From Fidelibacterota bacterium (GTDB lineage Bacteria; Fidelibacterota; Marinisomatia; SCGC-AAA003-L08; D37C17), in assembly GCA_002707645.1 (NCBI GenBank), contig PANN01000003.1, positions 1 through 62,390 on the forward strand: DNA of 62,390 nt, in the 5' to 3' direction. This document shows, piece by piece, positions 47,911 to 57,830 of the stretch. The translations under genes were made by a program, and so were the position numbers. Position 1 is the stretch's first letter, and the number at the start of each line of letters is the position of its first letter. Below the pieces are notes generated by a model. The model searched no databases. It was not told the origin of the DNA and was given only the letters and a program-made list of their open reading frames with translations.

Positions 47911-48773
47911 CTCAATATATAAAATATGTGCTCATTCCTTTTTTAACTCTCTTGTTCTATTTCTTTTTTCCTTTTCCTCTTTTTTTAGAAGGCAATGAAA
48001 CAACTTTTGTTTGTGTGATTATTCTATGTTTTATTGTCGAATATTTTATTGAAAAAGCTAAGAATGGTGATAAAATATATATGCGTCCAATTGCTGCAAT
48101 TAAAGCAATGGAAGAGGCTGTAGGAAGAGCTACTGAAATGGGTAAGCCAGTTTTATATGTTCCTGGTATTTCAAGTCTAGACCAAATTGATACAATATCA
48201 GGTTTAACTATTTTGGGCCATGTAGCAGGTATGACAGCAGAGTATGATGCCGGGCTTCAAGTTCCTGTTTGTGTCCCTATTGTAATGGAAACTGCAAAAG
48301 AAACTTGCAAAGAAGCATATTTAAAAAAAGGGAGAAGTGATTTATATAGAAATGATATGGTTCACTATGTAACTGATGATCAATTTGCATATGCTGCAGG
48401 AGTTAATGGTATAATGTTACGAGAAAAACCAGCAGCAGTTTTTTTTCAGGGAAAGTTTTATGCTGAATCATTAATCCTTGCTGAGACTGGTAATTCGATT
48501 GGAGCAATTCAAATTGCCGGCACAGGATCCTCCTCACAAATACCTTTTTTTGTTACAGCTTGTGATTATACATTGATTGGTGAAGAATTTTACGCAGCAA
48601 GTGCATATCTTTCAGGGAGCCCTGAAATGTTAGGTAGTATAAAAGGACAAGATTATGTTAAAGTAGGCTGTATTATAATGATTGTGTTTGTATTTATATC
48701 TTCTGCATTAAATGGATATGGTATCATCAATTTTGACGTATCTTCATTGTTTAGGATTAATATTATAAGATGA
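47907..48773 (+). CDS. DUF6754-type membrane protein
   Basis: A 288-residue protein has two N-terminal transmembrane segments (~5-25, ~30-48), a large conserved soluble domain (~60-245) and one C-terminal membrane segment (~248-270). The soluble part contains glycine-rich blocks such as PVLYVPGISSLDQIDTISGL and GSIGAIQIAGTGSSSQIPFF-like stretches, which I associate with the uncharacterised DUF6754 family. No catalytic function is known to me. It is coupled on both sides by 4-nt overlaps. Confidence 0.65.
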   Translation: MTQYIKYVLIPFLTLLFYFFFPFPLFLEGNETTFVCVIILCFIVEYFIEKAKNGDKIYMRPIAAIKAMEEAVGRATEMGKPVLYVPGISSLDQIDTISGLTILGHVAGMTAEYDAGLQVPVCVPIVMETAKETCKEAYLKKGRSDLYRNDMVHYVTDDQFAYAAGVNGIMLREKPAAVFFQGKFYAESLILAETGNSIGAIQIAGTGSSSQIPFFVTACDYTLIGEEFYAASAYLSGSPEMLGSIKGQDYVKVGCIIMIVFVFISSALNGYGIINFDVSSLFRINIIR

Positions 48774-49573
48774 AAAGACAGCTAGCATATTTTTTAGTAA
48801 TTTTTATTGGGTTTTTGACATTATCAGGTCATTTCATAAATTATTCTCCTCTTAATAATTTCATTGATAATGATGCAACTCAGTGGTTTGATATAATATC
48901 AGGATTTGCAGCATTTTTGGGAGTTGTAAATCTTCTACAATTACATTTAAATAAAATTTCTCAAAAAAAAGATAATTGGAGATATAGTATTATTACACTG
49001 CTAGGTTTTTTAATAATGATATTTTTTGGTTTTATTTATAATGGTTCAAGTGTTGCTCTAGGTCCACATTTAAAAAAAGAAGGTTCAGCATTTTATTGGA
49101 TGTTTCAAAATATATATCTTCCATTAGGTGCAACAATGTTTGCTCTGCTTGCTTTTTTTGTAGCTTCTGCTTCTTATAGAGCGTTTAAAATCAGAAATTT
49201 TGAAGCAACATTACTGTTAATTTCAGGTGTATTTTTGATGATAGGTAGAGTTCCTATCGGTCAGTTGATACCATGGTGGATGAGTTTAGAAATTTATATT
49301 TGTCTTTTGTTTGCACTTATCGCAAATAGATTTAAGGATAAAAAGAAGATGTTGACTTTGCTTACCTTATCTCTTTTAATTTTTCCAATTTTAATTTTTA
49401 GTTTAAACTTGCATGATTTAGCGCTTTTTAAAATTCCAAATCTCCAGGAATGGATTATGGATGTTCCAGCAACTGCTGGTTCAAGAGCAATTATGATAGG
49501 GATTGCACTTGGTACTATAGCACAATCATATCGTATTATTACAGGAAGAGAAAAATCAATTCTTGGGGATTAA
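48770..49573 (+). CDS. Multi-pass membrane protein of unknown function
   Basis: A 267-residue protein has about seven hydrophobic segments (roughly 5-22, 40-58, 73-93, 108-128, 142-160, 165-185, 195-215). It ends with a conserved-looking cytosolic stretch (AGSRAIMIGIALGTIAQSYR). No family is recognised. Its start overlaps the DUF6754-type gene by 4 nt, and its stop shares one base with the next start (TAATG), so it is probably a subunit of the same complex. Confidence 0.6.
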   Translation: MKRQLAYFLVIFIGFLTLSGHFINYSPLNNFIDNDATQWFDIISGFAAFLGVVNLLQLHLNKISQKKDNWRYSIITLLGFLIMIFFGFIYNGSSVALGPHLKKEGSAFYWMFQNIYLPLGATMFALLAFFVASASYRAFKIRNFEATLLLISGVFLMIGRVPIGQLIPWWMSLEIYICLLFALIANRFKDKKKMLTLLTLSLLIFPILIFSLNLHDLALFKIPNLQEWIMDVPATAGSRAIMIGIALGTIAQSYRIITGREKSILGD

Positions 49574-50472
49574 TGGAATTATTGAATAAGATATTTATTA
49601 AATTAGGGCAATTAGATAGACGATTTATTTTTATTTTAATCGGATTATCTGTTTTGATACCACTTTTAAGACCTGATTGGATTAATATCCCAATAAAAAC
49701 GACCTCTAATTCAAGAATAGTTTTTGAGGAACTAAATAGTTTAAAGTCAGGGGATAAGGTTTTACTTTCTTTTGAATATGGAGCAAGTACAAAACCTGAA
49801 ATACATCCTATGTCAGTTGCTGTTTTGCAGCATCTTTTTTCTAAAGGCATCAAGGTTTATACCGTACCGTTATGGCCTGAAGGTTTAATGATGGCCAAAT
49901 TTGCAATTGAAGAGGTAGTCTCTTCGAATTTATTCAAAGTAAAAGAACATATTGATTATGTTAGTTTACCTTACAAGGCTGGAGGAGAGATTATAATTAG
50001 AGGAATTGCTACTGATTTAAGATCAATTTTTACTCAAGATATTAATAATACTTTATTAAGTGAAATACCTATGATGAATGGAGTAAATAACATTTCTGAT
50101 TTTGATTTCGTTTTTGATTTATCAGCAGGTGTACCCGGTAATGCTGAATGGGTTCAGTTTGCATGCGATGAGTATAACATCCCGCTATCTTCTGGTTGTA
50201 CCTCAATTATGGTTACAGATGCTATTCCATATGTGGAATCTGGTCAGATAAGAGGGATTTTAGCTGGTATGCCTGGTGCTGCTGAGTATGAACAAATAGT
50301 TTTTGAATATTTAAATAAAAATAGAAATAATAAATATTTAAATGAAAAAGTTTCAATATTACCTGGCAAAGCAACATCAAGAATGTCTGCACAATCTATA
50401 GCACATTTATTAATGGTCGTTTTTATTATATTTGGAAATATATCCTATTATTTAACTAGGAGAGATAAATAA
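49573..50472 (+). CDS. Membrane-anchored alpha/beta protein of unknown function
   Basis: I place the start at the ATG at 49573 (299 residues), which overlaps the previous stop as TAATG; the frame extends upstream but only through out-of-frame sequence of the preceding gene. One membrane segment near the N-terminus (~18-36) and one near the C-terminus (~272-292) bracket a soluble alpha/beta domain. That domain includes GDKVLLSFEYGASTKPEIHP, DFVFDLSAGVPGNAEWV and GILAGMPGAAEYE. No family is recognised. The topology mirrors the DUF6754-type protein, so both may present domains on the same side of the membrane. Confidence 0.6.
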   Translation: MELLNKIFIKLGQLDRRFIFILIGLSVLIPLLRPDWINIPIKTTSNSRIVFEELNSLKSGDKVLLSFEYGASTKPEIHPMSVAVLQHLFSKGIKVYTVPLWPEGLMMAKFAIEEVVSSNLFKVKEHIDYVSLPYKAGGEIIIRGIATDLRSIFTQDINNTLLSEIPMMNGVNNISDFDFVFDLSAGVPGNAEWVQFACDEYNIPLSSGCTSIMVTDAIPYVESGQIRGILAGMPGAAEYEQIVFEYLNKNRNNKYLNEKVSILPGKATSRMSAQSIAHLLMVVFIIFGNISYYLTRRDK

Positions 50473-51194
50473 TGGTTGAAATCATAGGTGTATGGTGCGC
50501 TGTTTTATTGACTCTAAGTATTTTTAGCTATTTATATGGAGATAACCCATTCTATAAAGCAGCTGAACATATCTTTGTTGGAGTATCAGCGGGGTATATA
50601 TTTACTATTACTTTTTGGGATACTATATGGCCAAACCTTTTTGGTAGATTATTCCCTACTATTGTTCAGGCAGGTTTTGATTTTGATGCCTCTTATATTT
50701 TTCCTTTAATTTTAGGTGTTTTCATGTTATTTAGATTGTCAAAAAAATATGATTGGTTATCTAGAATATCAATAGCCTATATTGTAGGAATGATGGCAGG
50801 CCTAAAGTTTTATGTATTCCTTAATTCAAATTTGCTTACACAAATCAAATCATCTGCCATTAATTTATCAGGTTCTTATTTAAGTATAATTAATGAATTT
50901 ATTGTTTTGGTTGGAGTAATAAGTGGATTGGTTTACTTTTTCTTTTCTAAGGAACATACGGGTGCAGTTGGAAAAGTTAGTAGAATAGGTGTTTATTTTT
51001 TAATGATTAAATTTGGAGCATCTTTTGGATTTGCTGTGATGGGAAGAATATCTTTATTGATTGGTAGATTTGAAGAGTTAATAGAGTATAGTAGTTTTAA
51101 ATACTACTATTCAACTCCAGCTATTTTAGTTCTTATGATAATAGTATTAACTTATTGGTCAATTAAAAATACAAATATTAACGAAAATAATTAA
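50472..51194 (+). CDS. Multi-pass membrane protein, last gene of the MutL-like operon
   Basis: A 240-residue protein has about six hydrophobic helices (near 5-20, 40-55, 75-90, 100-118, 138-157, 172-190, with a last one near 213-232). Conserved-looking features include [20 protein letters not shown] near the N-terminus and [18 protein letters not shown]. No family is recognised. The start shares one base with the previous stop. A 12-nt gap then separates it from the aldehyde dehydrogenase, which begins a different functional group. Confidence 0.6.
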   Translation: MVEIIGVWCAVLLTLSIFSYLYGDNPFYKAAEHIFVGVSAGYIFTITFWDTIWPNLFGRLFPTIVQAGFDFDASYIFPLILGVFMLFRLSKKYDWLSRISIAYIVGMMAGLKFYVFLNSNLLTQIKSSAINLSGSYLSIINEFIVLVGVISGLVYFFFSKEHTGAVGKVSRIGVYFLMIKFGASFGFAVMGRISLLIGRFEELIEYSSFKYYYSTPAILVLMIIVLTYWSIKNTNINENN

Positions 51195-51205
51195 AGGTCT
51201 ATAAA

Positions 51206-52726
51206 ATGAGTGAATTATTAAAAAAGCTTTCAATTAAATCAGATAATTTTGGTGCATGCGTTGGAGGTAATGCGTGGCTTTCGACTACTTCAGAGGGAGT
51301 TATTGAATCTATTAATCCATCTGATGGAAAAACTATAGCGAGTGTTTATAAATGCTCTGAGTTAGATTATGAAAAAGTTTTATCTGATTCAAACAAAGCC
51401 TTTATTAAATGGAGAAAAGTACCAGCTCCTATAAGAGGACAGCTTATATTTGAGATGGGAAACGAGTTAAGGAAAAATAAAGATGCATTAGGAAGCTTAG
51501 TATCTTTGGAAATGGGAAAAATTAAAGCTGAAGGAGATGGTGAAGTTCAGGAAATGATTGATATAGCAGATTTTGCTGTTGGTTTATCAAGGCAGTTATA
51601 TGGATTAACAATGCACTCAGAAAGACCAGATCATAGGATGTATGAACAATGGCACCCCCTTGGAAATGTAGGAATTATATCTGCATTTAATTTTCCTGTT
51701 GCTGTTTGGGCATGGAATTCATTTATTGCTGCTGTATGTGGTAATGTTTCTATTTGGAAACCATCATCAAAGACCCCTCTAACAGCTATTGCTGTTCAGA
51801 ACATTTGCAATAAGGTGTTAGAAGATCATGGATATAAAGGAATCTTTAATCTAATTATTGGAAGTGGAAGTGTTATAGGAAATAAGCTGGTTAATGACAA
51901 AAGAGTTCCGTTAATCTCTGCGACAGGTTCCACAAGAATGGGAATAGATATTGCTCAAAAAGTTGCTAAAAGACTTGGTAAAACTATTTTAGAGCTTGGA
52001 GGAAATAATGCAATTATTGTTGATGAAACTGCATCGATGGATTTAGTAGTCCCCGCAATTGTTTTTGGAGCTGTCGGAACTGCTGGACAAAGATGTACAT
52101 CAACAAGACGTATTATTGTACATAAATCAATAATTGATAATTTATCTAATAAATTAGTAAATGCTTACAAACAAGTAAAAATTGGAAATCCTCTTGATAA
52201 AAATACACTTATGGGTCCATTGATTGATGAGGCAGCTACAAAAGATTATTTAGATGCAATAAAATCAGCTCTTGATGAAGGAGGCGAATTGTTGTGTGGT
52301 GGTAATATAATAAATGATAATGGTTTTTTTGTTGAACCAACAATTATTAAAGTGAAAAGTGATTTTAATATCATTAAAGAAGAAACATTTGCCCCAATAT
52401 TGTATGTTATGGAATATAATGATTTAAATGAAGCTATGGATATCCATAATAATGTTCCTCAAGGATTATCATCTGCAATTTTTACAAATAGTATTAAAAA
52501 CTCTGAGAAATTTTTGTCAGCAAGGGGCAGTGACTGTGGTATAGCAAATGTAAATATTGGTACCTCAGGAGCTGAAATTGGCGGAGCATTTGGAGGTGAA
52601 AAAGAAACAGGTGGTGGAAGAGAGTCTGGTTCAGATGCTTGGAAAGCATATATGAGAAGACAAACAAATACCATTAATTGGAGTGATGATCTTCCTCTCG
52701 CTCAAGGTATAAAGTTTGAACTTTAA
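51206..52726 (+). CDS. ALDH7-type aldehyde dehydrogenase (aminoadipate-semialdehyde dehydrogenase)
   Basis: A 506-residue NAD-dependent aldehyde dehydrogenase has Glu263 in ILELGGNN and the catalytic Cys297 in [12 protein letters not shown]. The GQRC(T/S)(T/S)TRR context and the early [14 protein letters not shown] block are typical of ALDH7 (antiquitin/AmaB), which oxidises 2-aminoadipate-6-semialdehyde to 2-aminoadipate. The second gene downstream is a lysine 6-aminotransferase, the enzyme producing that semialdehyde, so the substrate assignment is well supported by context. Confidence 0.9.
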   Translation: MSELLKKLSIKSDNFGACVGGNAWLSTTSEGVIESINPSDGKTIASVYKCSELDYEKVLSDSNKAFIKWRKVPAPIRGQLIFEMGNELRKNKDALGSLVSLEMGKIKAEGDGEVQEMIDIADFAVGLSRQLYGLTMHSERPDHRMYEQWHPLGNVGIISAFNFPVAVWAWNSFIAAVCGNVSIWKPSSKTPLTAIAVQNICNKVLEDHGYKGIFNLIIGSGSVIGNKLVNDKRVPLISATGSTRMGIDIAQKVAKRLGKTILELGGNNAIIVDETASMDLVVPAIVFGAVGTAGQRCTSTRRIIVHKSIIDNLSNKLVNAYKQVKIGNPLDKNTLMGPLIDEAATKDYLDAIKSALDEGGELLCGGNIINDNGFFVEPTIIKVKSDFNIIKEETFAPILYVMEYNDLNEAMDIHNNVPQGLSSAIFTNSIKNSEKFLSARGSDCGIANVNIGTSGAEIGGAFGGEKETGGGRESGSDAWKAYMRRQTNTINWSDDLPLAQGIKFEL

Positions 52727-52742
52727 AGAAAGGAAAAAAAAT

Positions 52743-53291
52743 ATGAAAAAGTATTTTTTATTAGTACTATTATTATCTTTGTGTTTCACACAAAGAGGTG
52801 AAAAATGGAAAAATAGATTCAAAAATGATTTTAATAAAGGTAACAGAGATAGATTGGAAATGCAAAAAATAAGTGATGAAGCAAGAATGCTTTTTTATCA
52901 AACAGAAAAATTGAGTCCTGAAAAAGCAGCCTTATATCAATTTGTTCTACCAATACCATTTGTTAATCTTGGATATGCATATTCAGATAGCTGGAATAAG
53001 AGTTTAAAGTGGGATGTTTTACTAATGGCATGTTTAGTAAAAGGCAATGATATTGATTGGGGTAATAATATTTCTGGTTTAGAAAATCCTGATAAAGATT
53101 TAGCTCAGAACTTAGAAAGTATGGTTTTAGGAATTGCTTTTTTAAAGATGTTTGATGCATACCAATCTGCTGAACAATATAATAATCAGCTTTTTAAAAG
53201 AGTCTTTAAAAGAAAACGACCTAGTTTTTCATTTAATTATTCCAAAGATAGCAAGTTAAGAGAATTAACAATGTCTTATCCAATTAACTAA
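52743..53291 (+). CDS. Small exported protein of unknown function
   Basis: I place the start at the ATG at 52743 (182 residues) because it follows AAAGAAAGGA and gives a signal peptide (MKKYFLLVLLLSLCFTQ); an in-frame ATG lies 27 nt upstream inside the dehydrogenase end. The mature part has a helical, mildly hydrophobic centre (LYQFVLPIPFVNLGYAYSDS) reminiscent of the glycine/proline turn in DUF5683-like proteins, but I cannot assign a family. It sits between two lysine-degradation genes without an evident link. Confidence 0.6.
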   Translation: MKKYFLLVLLLSLCFTQRGEKWKNRFKNDFNKGNRDRLEMQKISDEARMLFYQTEKLSPEKAALYQFVLPIPFVNLGYAYSDSWNKSLKWDVLLMACLVKGNDIDWGNNISGLENPDKDLAQNLESMVLGIAFLKMFDAYQSAEQYNNQLFKRVFKRKRPSFSFNYSKDSKLRELTMSYPIN

Positions 53292-53320
53292 TAAATTTAT
53301 TAAATTTTAAAAGGAAGAAT

Positions 53321-54673
53321 ATGAGTGTTGATCCAAAAAAAGTAAAAGAAATTCTTGATAAAAATATTTTAGCAGATGGTTTTGATCCAGTTATAGATTT
53401 AGAAAAAAGTCATGGTTCCTGGATTGTTGATCAAAGAAATGGAAGTGAATTATTGGATATGTTTTCTATGTATGCTTCAGGTTCTGTTGGTTATAATCAC
53501 CCTAAAATAGTCAATTCGAAAGATAAATTAGGCACTTTAGCTGTAAACAAAACAACTTTGTCAGACATCTATAATGTTTATTATGCTGAATTTATGGAGA
53601 CATTTAGTAAGTATGCAGTACCATCATATTTAAATAATGTATTTTTTATTGATGGTGGTTCCCTTGCTGTTGAAAATGCACTTAAGGTTGCATTTGACTG
53701 GAAAATAAGAAAAAACCTATCTAGGGGAATTGAAAATAAAGGACATAAGGTATTATATTTCAAGGAAGCTTTTCATGGCAGAAGTGGATACACACTGTCT
53801 TTGACTAATACAGACCCTGTAAAAACTATGTATTTTCCTAAGTTCGAGTGGATTAAGATAGATAATCCTTACATGACTTATCCTGAAACTGATGAATTAA
53901 TGGCTGAAGTTTTAAAAAACGAAGAACTAGCAATATTACAAATTAAAAAAGCTTTAAAAGATAATGCTGATGATATAGCTGCATTAATAATAGAACCTAT
54001 TCAGGGAGAAGGAGGAGATAATCATTTTAGATGTCAATTCTTTCAAATGTTAAGAGATCTTGCAGATGATAATGAATTTTTACTTATTTATGATGAAGTT
54101 CAAACAGGAATAGGAATTACGGGTAAAATGTGGGCTCATGAAAATTTTACACCTAAACTATGTCAATGTAATCCACCAATTAAAAAAGCTCCTATTCCCG
54201 ATATTATTTCGTTCGGTAAAAAAACTCAGGTTTGTGGAATTCTTGTTGGCGATAGAATTAATGAAGTCAAGGATAATGTATTTAAAAAATCCAGTAGAAT
54301 TAATTCAACTTTTGGCGGTAATCTTGTTGATATGTATAGATTTAAATTAATTTTAGAAATTATTGAAGAAGAGTCATTGCTGGAAAATTCTCTAACAATG
54401 GGAAAGTATCTTTTAAATTCAATTAATGATTTATCTACAGAATTTCCTGGTTATGTCACTAATCCTAGAGGTATTGGATTATTCTGTGCATTTGATTTGC
54501 CTTCAACCTTGGAGAGAGATAAATTTACAAGCTTAATGCTTGATAAGCGAGTAATGATTCTTGGGTCAGGTACTAAAAGTATAAGATTTAGACCTCATTT
54601 AAATGTTTTAAAAAGTGACCTGGACTTTTGTATGAATGCAGCGCATTCTTCTTTAAAAGAAATGCTTAATTAG
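53321..54673 (+). CDS. lat: L-lysine 6-aminotransferase
   Basis: A 450-residue class III PLP aminotransferase moves the epsilon-amino group of lysine to 2-oxoglutarate, giving aminoadipate semialdehyde. The cofactor lysine is Lys300 in ISFGKKTQVCG, a sequence context and position matching the mycobacterial LAT enzyme. FFIDGGSLAVENALKVAFDW and LLIYDEVQTGIG are the other family blocks. It pairs with the ALDH7-type dehydrogenase to carry lysine to 2-aminoadipate. A ribosome site AAAAGGAAG precedes the ATG. Confidence 0.9.
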   Translation: MSVDPKKVKEILDKNILADGFDPVIDLEKSHGSWIVDQRNGSELLDMFSMYASGSVGYNHPKIVNSKDKLGTLAVNKTTLSDIYNVYYAEFMETFSKYAVPSYLNNVFFIDGGSLAVENALKVAFDWKIRKNLSRGIENKGHKVLYFKEAFHGRSGYTLSLTNTDPVKTMYFPKFEWIKIDNPYMTYPETDELMAEVLKNEELAILQIKKALKDNADDIAALIIEPIQGEGGDNHFRCQFFQMLRDLADDNEFLLIYDEVQTGIGITGKMWAHENFTPKLCQCNPPIKKAPIPDIISFGKKTQVCGILVGDRINEVKDNVFKKSSRINSTFGGNLVDMYRFKLILEIIEEESLLENSLTMGKYLLNSINDLSTEFPGYVTNPRGIGLFCAFDLPSTLERDKFTSLMLDKRVMILGSGTKSIRFRPHLNVLKSDLDFCMNAAHSSLKEMLN

Positions 54674-54675
54674 TT

Positions 54676-55362
54676 TTGTTAGGAAAGCTTTACACTATAT
54701 CTACTCCTATTGGTAATTTGTCAGACTTTAGTTTCAGGGCGATAGAAATTTTAAATGAAATAGACTTTCTTATTTGTGAAGATACAAGAGTTACAAAAAA
54801 GTTATTAAATCATTATAATATTAAAAGTACATTGTTGCCCTACAATGTTTTTAATGAAAATAAATTAACTGATAAGTATATAAAACATTTGACTAATGGT
54901 AAAAATATGGGAATCGTATCAGATGCTGGTACCCCTTGCATTAGTGATCCTGGTTATAAATTAGTAAATAATTGTAGACAGTTAAACATTGAAGTTATAA
55001 GTATACCTGGTCCAAGTTCTTTAATATCAGCGTTATCAATAAGCGGTTTGCCAACTGATAGTTTTTATTTTGAAGGTTTTTTACCTAAAAAGAAAGGTAG
55101 AAAGACTAAATTTGAATTTCTAAGTTCGGTACCTTCAACAGTAGTTATTTTTGAATCACCATATAGATTATTAAAGACTGTAAATGATATTTTGTCTTTT
55201 ATGGGTAATAGACAAATATGTATTTGCAAGGAATTAACTAAAGTTTATGAAGAAGTTATGTTTGGGTGTGTTAAAGATGTTCTTTCGGTATTAAGTAAAA
55301 TAGATAAATTAAAAGGAGAGTATGTTATTATTATTGCAAAGGAAGGATATAAACTAAAATGA
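54676..55362 (+). CDS. rsmI: 16S rRNA (cytidine-1402 2'-O) methyltransferase
   Basis: A 228-residue SAM enzyme of the tetrapyrrole-methylase fold starts at TTG. The N-terminus LYTISTPIGNLSDFSFRA, then CEDTRVTKKLL, VSDAGTPCISDPGYKLV and VPGPSSLISALSISGLP are the RsmI signatures. It methylates C1402 of 16S rRNA at the decoding site. The C-terminus is shorter than in E. coli, lacking the last domain. The stop overlaps tmk by 4 nt. Confidence 0.94.
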   Translation: MLGKLYTISTPIGNLSDFSFRAIEILNEIDFLICEDTRVTKKLLNHYNIKSTLLPYNVFNENKLTDKYIKHLTNGKNMGIVSDAGTPCISDPGYKLVNNCRQLNIEVISIPGPSSLISALSISGLPTDSFYFEGFLPKKKGRKTKFEFLSSVPSTVVIFESPYRLLKTVNDILSFMGNRQICICKELTKVYEEVMFGCVKDVLSVLSKIDKLKGEYVIIIAKEGYKLK

Positions 55363-55985
55363 GTTTTTTAATTTCTTTTGAAGGTATTGATGGTTGTGGT
55401 AAAACTACTCAAATTGACCTTTTAGCAGATAAGCTTGAATCAAAAAAAATTGATTATTTAGTTTTAAGAGAACCAGGTGATACAAGTATATCTAATAAAA
55501 TTAGAGAAATGCTACTTAATAATGACAATAGTATTTGTTCTGAATCTGAGACATTCCTTTTTTTAGCAGCAAGATCTCAACTGGTTAGAGAAAAAATTAT
55601 TCCAAGTATCAAAAAAGGAAAAATAGTTATTTGTGATAGATATTACGATAGTACGCTTGCTTATCAGGGTTATGGAAGGGGATTGGATAAAAATATAATA
55701 AATAATTTAAATATATTTGCAATAAATAACATAATACCAGCTATAACTTTTATTTTAGATGTTAATGCTGAAGTTGCATACAGTAGAATATCAGGAAATA
55801 ATGTAGATCGAATGGAATCTGAAGGAATTTCTTTTTTAGAGAAAGTCTCAAAAGGATATAAGCAAATCGCAAAATCTAATGAAGAAAGATGTAACATAAT
55901 TAATTGTAAAAATAAGGATAAATTTATTATTCACGATGAAATTATGATTAAAGTAAATAATTATATACAGAAAGAAATATTATGA
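55359..55985 (+). CDS. tmk: Thymidylate kinase
   Basis: A 208-residue P-loop kinase phosphorylates dTMP. The Walker A is FEGIDGCGKTTQ near the N-terminus. The DRYYDSTLAYQGYGRG block is the dTMP-binding signature, and LREPGDTSISNKIRE matches the DR(E)PG motif. Length is normal. The stop overlaps the damaged ctp start by 4 nt. Confidence 0.94.
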   Translation: MSFLISFEGIDGCGKTTQIDLLADKLESKKIDYLVLREPGDTSISNKIREMLLNNDNSICSESETFLFLAARSQLVREKIIPSIKKGKIVICDRYYDSTLAYQGYGRGLDKNIINNLNIFAINNIIPAITFILDVNAEVAYSRISGNNVDRMESEGISFLEKVSKGYKQIAKSNEERCNIINCKNKDKFIIHDEIMIKVNNYIQKEIL

Positions 55986-57662
55986 AAAGTTATATCGTTT
56001 GTTTAATAGTGTTGTTGTCATTTTCATTTTCAAAAGAAAAGAAAGAATTAGAGTTTAATAATAATGAGAATTATGAGGACTATATTAAGCTTTTTTAGAG
56101 CTCATTTAATAAATTAAAAGTCAATTTTGTTGATTCTATCAATGAATCTGAAATGATTAAGTCAGGAATTAAAGGAATGATGAAAAATTTAGATCCTTAT
56201 ACAAAACTATTAGAAGATAATAGTCTTGAAAGTTTTGATATATTAAGAAAAGGAAAGTATGGTGGTGTCGGAATTCAAATTGGTTTAAGAAGAGATACAC
56301 TGACTGTTTTAGCACCCATGGAAGATAGTCCTGCTTATTCTGAAGGAATAATAGCTGGTGATAAAATAATGAAAATTGATAGTACTTTTACTAAAGGATT
56401 AAATGTATCAGATGCTTCGAAAATAATAAAAGGAGAAGTTGGTTCAGCTGTGGTTCTTGGTATTTATAGACCATCAACAAAAGAAAAAATAGATTTTGAG
56501 TTAAAAAGAAGTTATTATTGTAAAGCATGTGCCTTATTGGGGTGTTGATAAAGATAATATTGGATATATAAGAATAACAAGATTTTCGAGAAATGCATCA
56601 AAAGATTTCAAAAAAGGTCTTGAGGAATTGCAGAAGCAAAATATAAAAGGTTTGGTTATCGATTTAAGAGGTAACTCTGGAGGCCTGCTTAGTAATGCTA
56701 TAAATATTCTTGATTATTTATGTGAAAGAGGAGAACTTTTATTATTTTCAAAAGGGAAAACTAACAGGTCAAATAAAGAGTGGAAATCAAGGAGAAAACC
56801 AATATTAGATATCGACACTCCTATTGTTGTTTTAGTAAATAAAGGCTCTGCTTCAGCAAGTGAGATTGTTGCTGGAACATTACAAGACTTGGATAGAGCA
56901 GTTATTATTGGACAGAATACATTTGGAAAGGGATTGGTGCAGCATATGTATGATTTGAATGATACAATGACTTTGAAAATAACAACCTCGAAATATTATT
57001 TGCCTTCTGGAAGGTTAATACAAAAACAAGATTATTTAGATAATGGATTTTTAACAGATGGTCTTGATAAAATCGATAGTTTATTTACTACTAAAGGAGG
57101 TCGCAAGGTGAAAGGGGGAAATGGTGTAGTTCCTGATATTAAAACTAAAAGAAATACTCTATCACCTTATGTCCAAGAGCTATGGAGACAAGGGGTATTC
57201 TTAAGTTTCGCTGCATCTTATGTTCCTTTTAATAAAGATTTAACAACTCCAGTTATTATAGATTCAAAAATTATGAAAGACTTTAAATTATTTATTAATG
57301 ACTATAAGTTAAAGTATAAGTTAAAGGGTGAACAAGAATATTTAAATTTTATTGATAAAATGAAGCAATCACCTATATCAATCAATAGATTCTCTAAAAA
57401 TATTTATATTAAAGAATCAGTTAATAAAAGTTTTATTGATAAAAATTCTAATTTTAATTATTTTGATGAAATTAAAAAAGTCCAATTTTCACTTGAAGAA
57501 AATCAAAAATGGATTAAAAATGGATTAGAAAGAGAACTATCAAAAGTTATTGCTGGTGAAAAAGAAAGAATAAAAGCTAGTTTAAATGAAGATAAAGAAT
57601 ATAAAAAAGCAGTAGATTTGATCTTAAGTTTAAAAGAATATTACACTATTCTAGAGTTTTAA
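55982..57662 (+). pseudogene. ctpA: S41 C-terminal processing peptidase, disrupted by amber codon and frameshift
   Basis: The gene starts with ATG and a signal peptide (MKSYIVCLIVLLSFSFS). An in-frame TAG at 56096-56098 interrupts it 38 codons in, yet the same frame continues with family sequence (IKSGIKGMMKNLDPYTKLL). A PDZ domain (GGVGIQIGLRRDTLTV) follows. Near 56512-56520 one extra base shifts the frame; SYIVKHVPYWGVDKDN would be read across it. The peptidase domain is intact beyond, with the catalytic Ser in GSASASEIVAG and Lys in NTFGKGLVQ. Repaired length is about 559 residues. Two separate lesions favour a decaying gene; sequencing errors remain possible. Confidence 0.82.
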
Positions 57663-57728
57663 TAAAATAAATAGTGATTTAATGTTCATTAATGACTAAA
57701 TTTGCTAGCTTTATTTATGTTAGATATG

Positions 57729-57802
<74 letters not shown>

Positions 57803-57816
57803 CGTAATTAAAATTT

Positions 57817-57830
57817 AAGGAGTAACGATA
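57817..57830 (+). promoter_or_regulatory. infC ribosome-binding site with ATA start codon
   Basis: AAGGAG (57817-57822) followed by five bases (TAACG) leads to ATA at 57828-57830, which is in frame with the IF-3 coding sequence. No ATG, GTG or TTG lies at usable spacing; the ACG at 57825 would be only two bases from the Shine-Dalgarno. Non-AUG starts (AUU and relatives) are known for infC, where IF-3 itself represses initiation from them. Confidence 0.75.

Noticed and set aside
49450-49572. Upstream extension of the gene starting at 49573
   Set aside because: The extra 41 codons are out-of-frame sequence of the previous membrane-protein gene, and the TAATG overlap gives a natural start.
56520-56550. 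TGA inside ctp as a possible selenocysteine codon
   Set aside because: The conserved protein resumes in a different frame before that TGA, so it is a consequence of the frameshift, not an in-frame recoding site.
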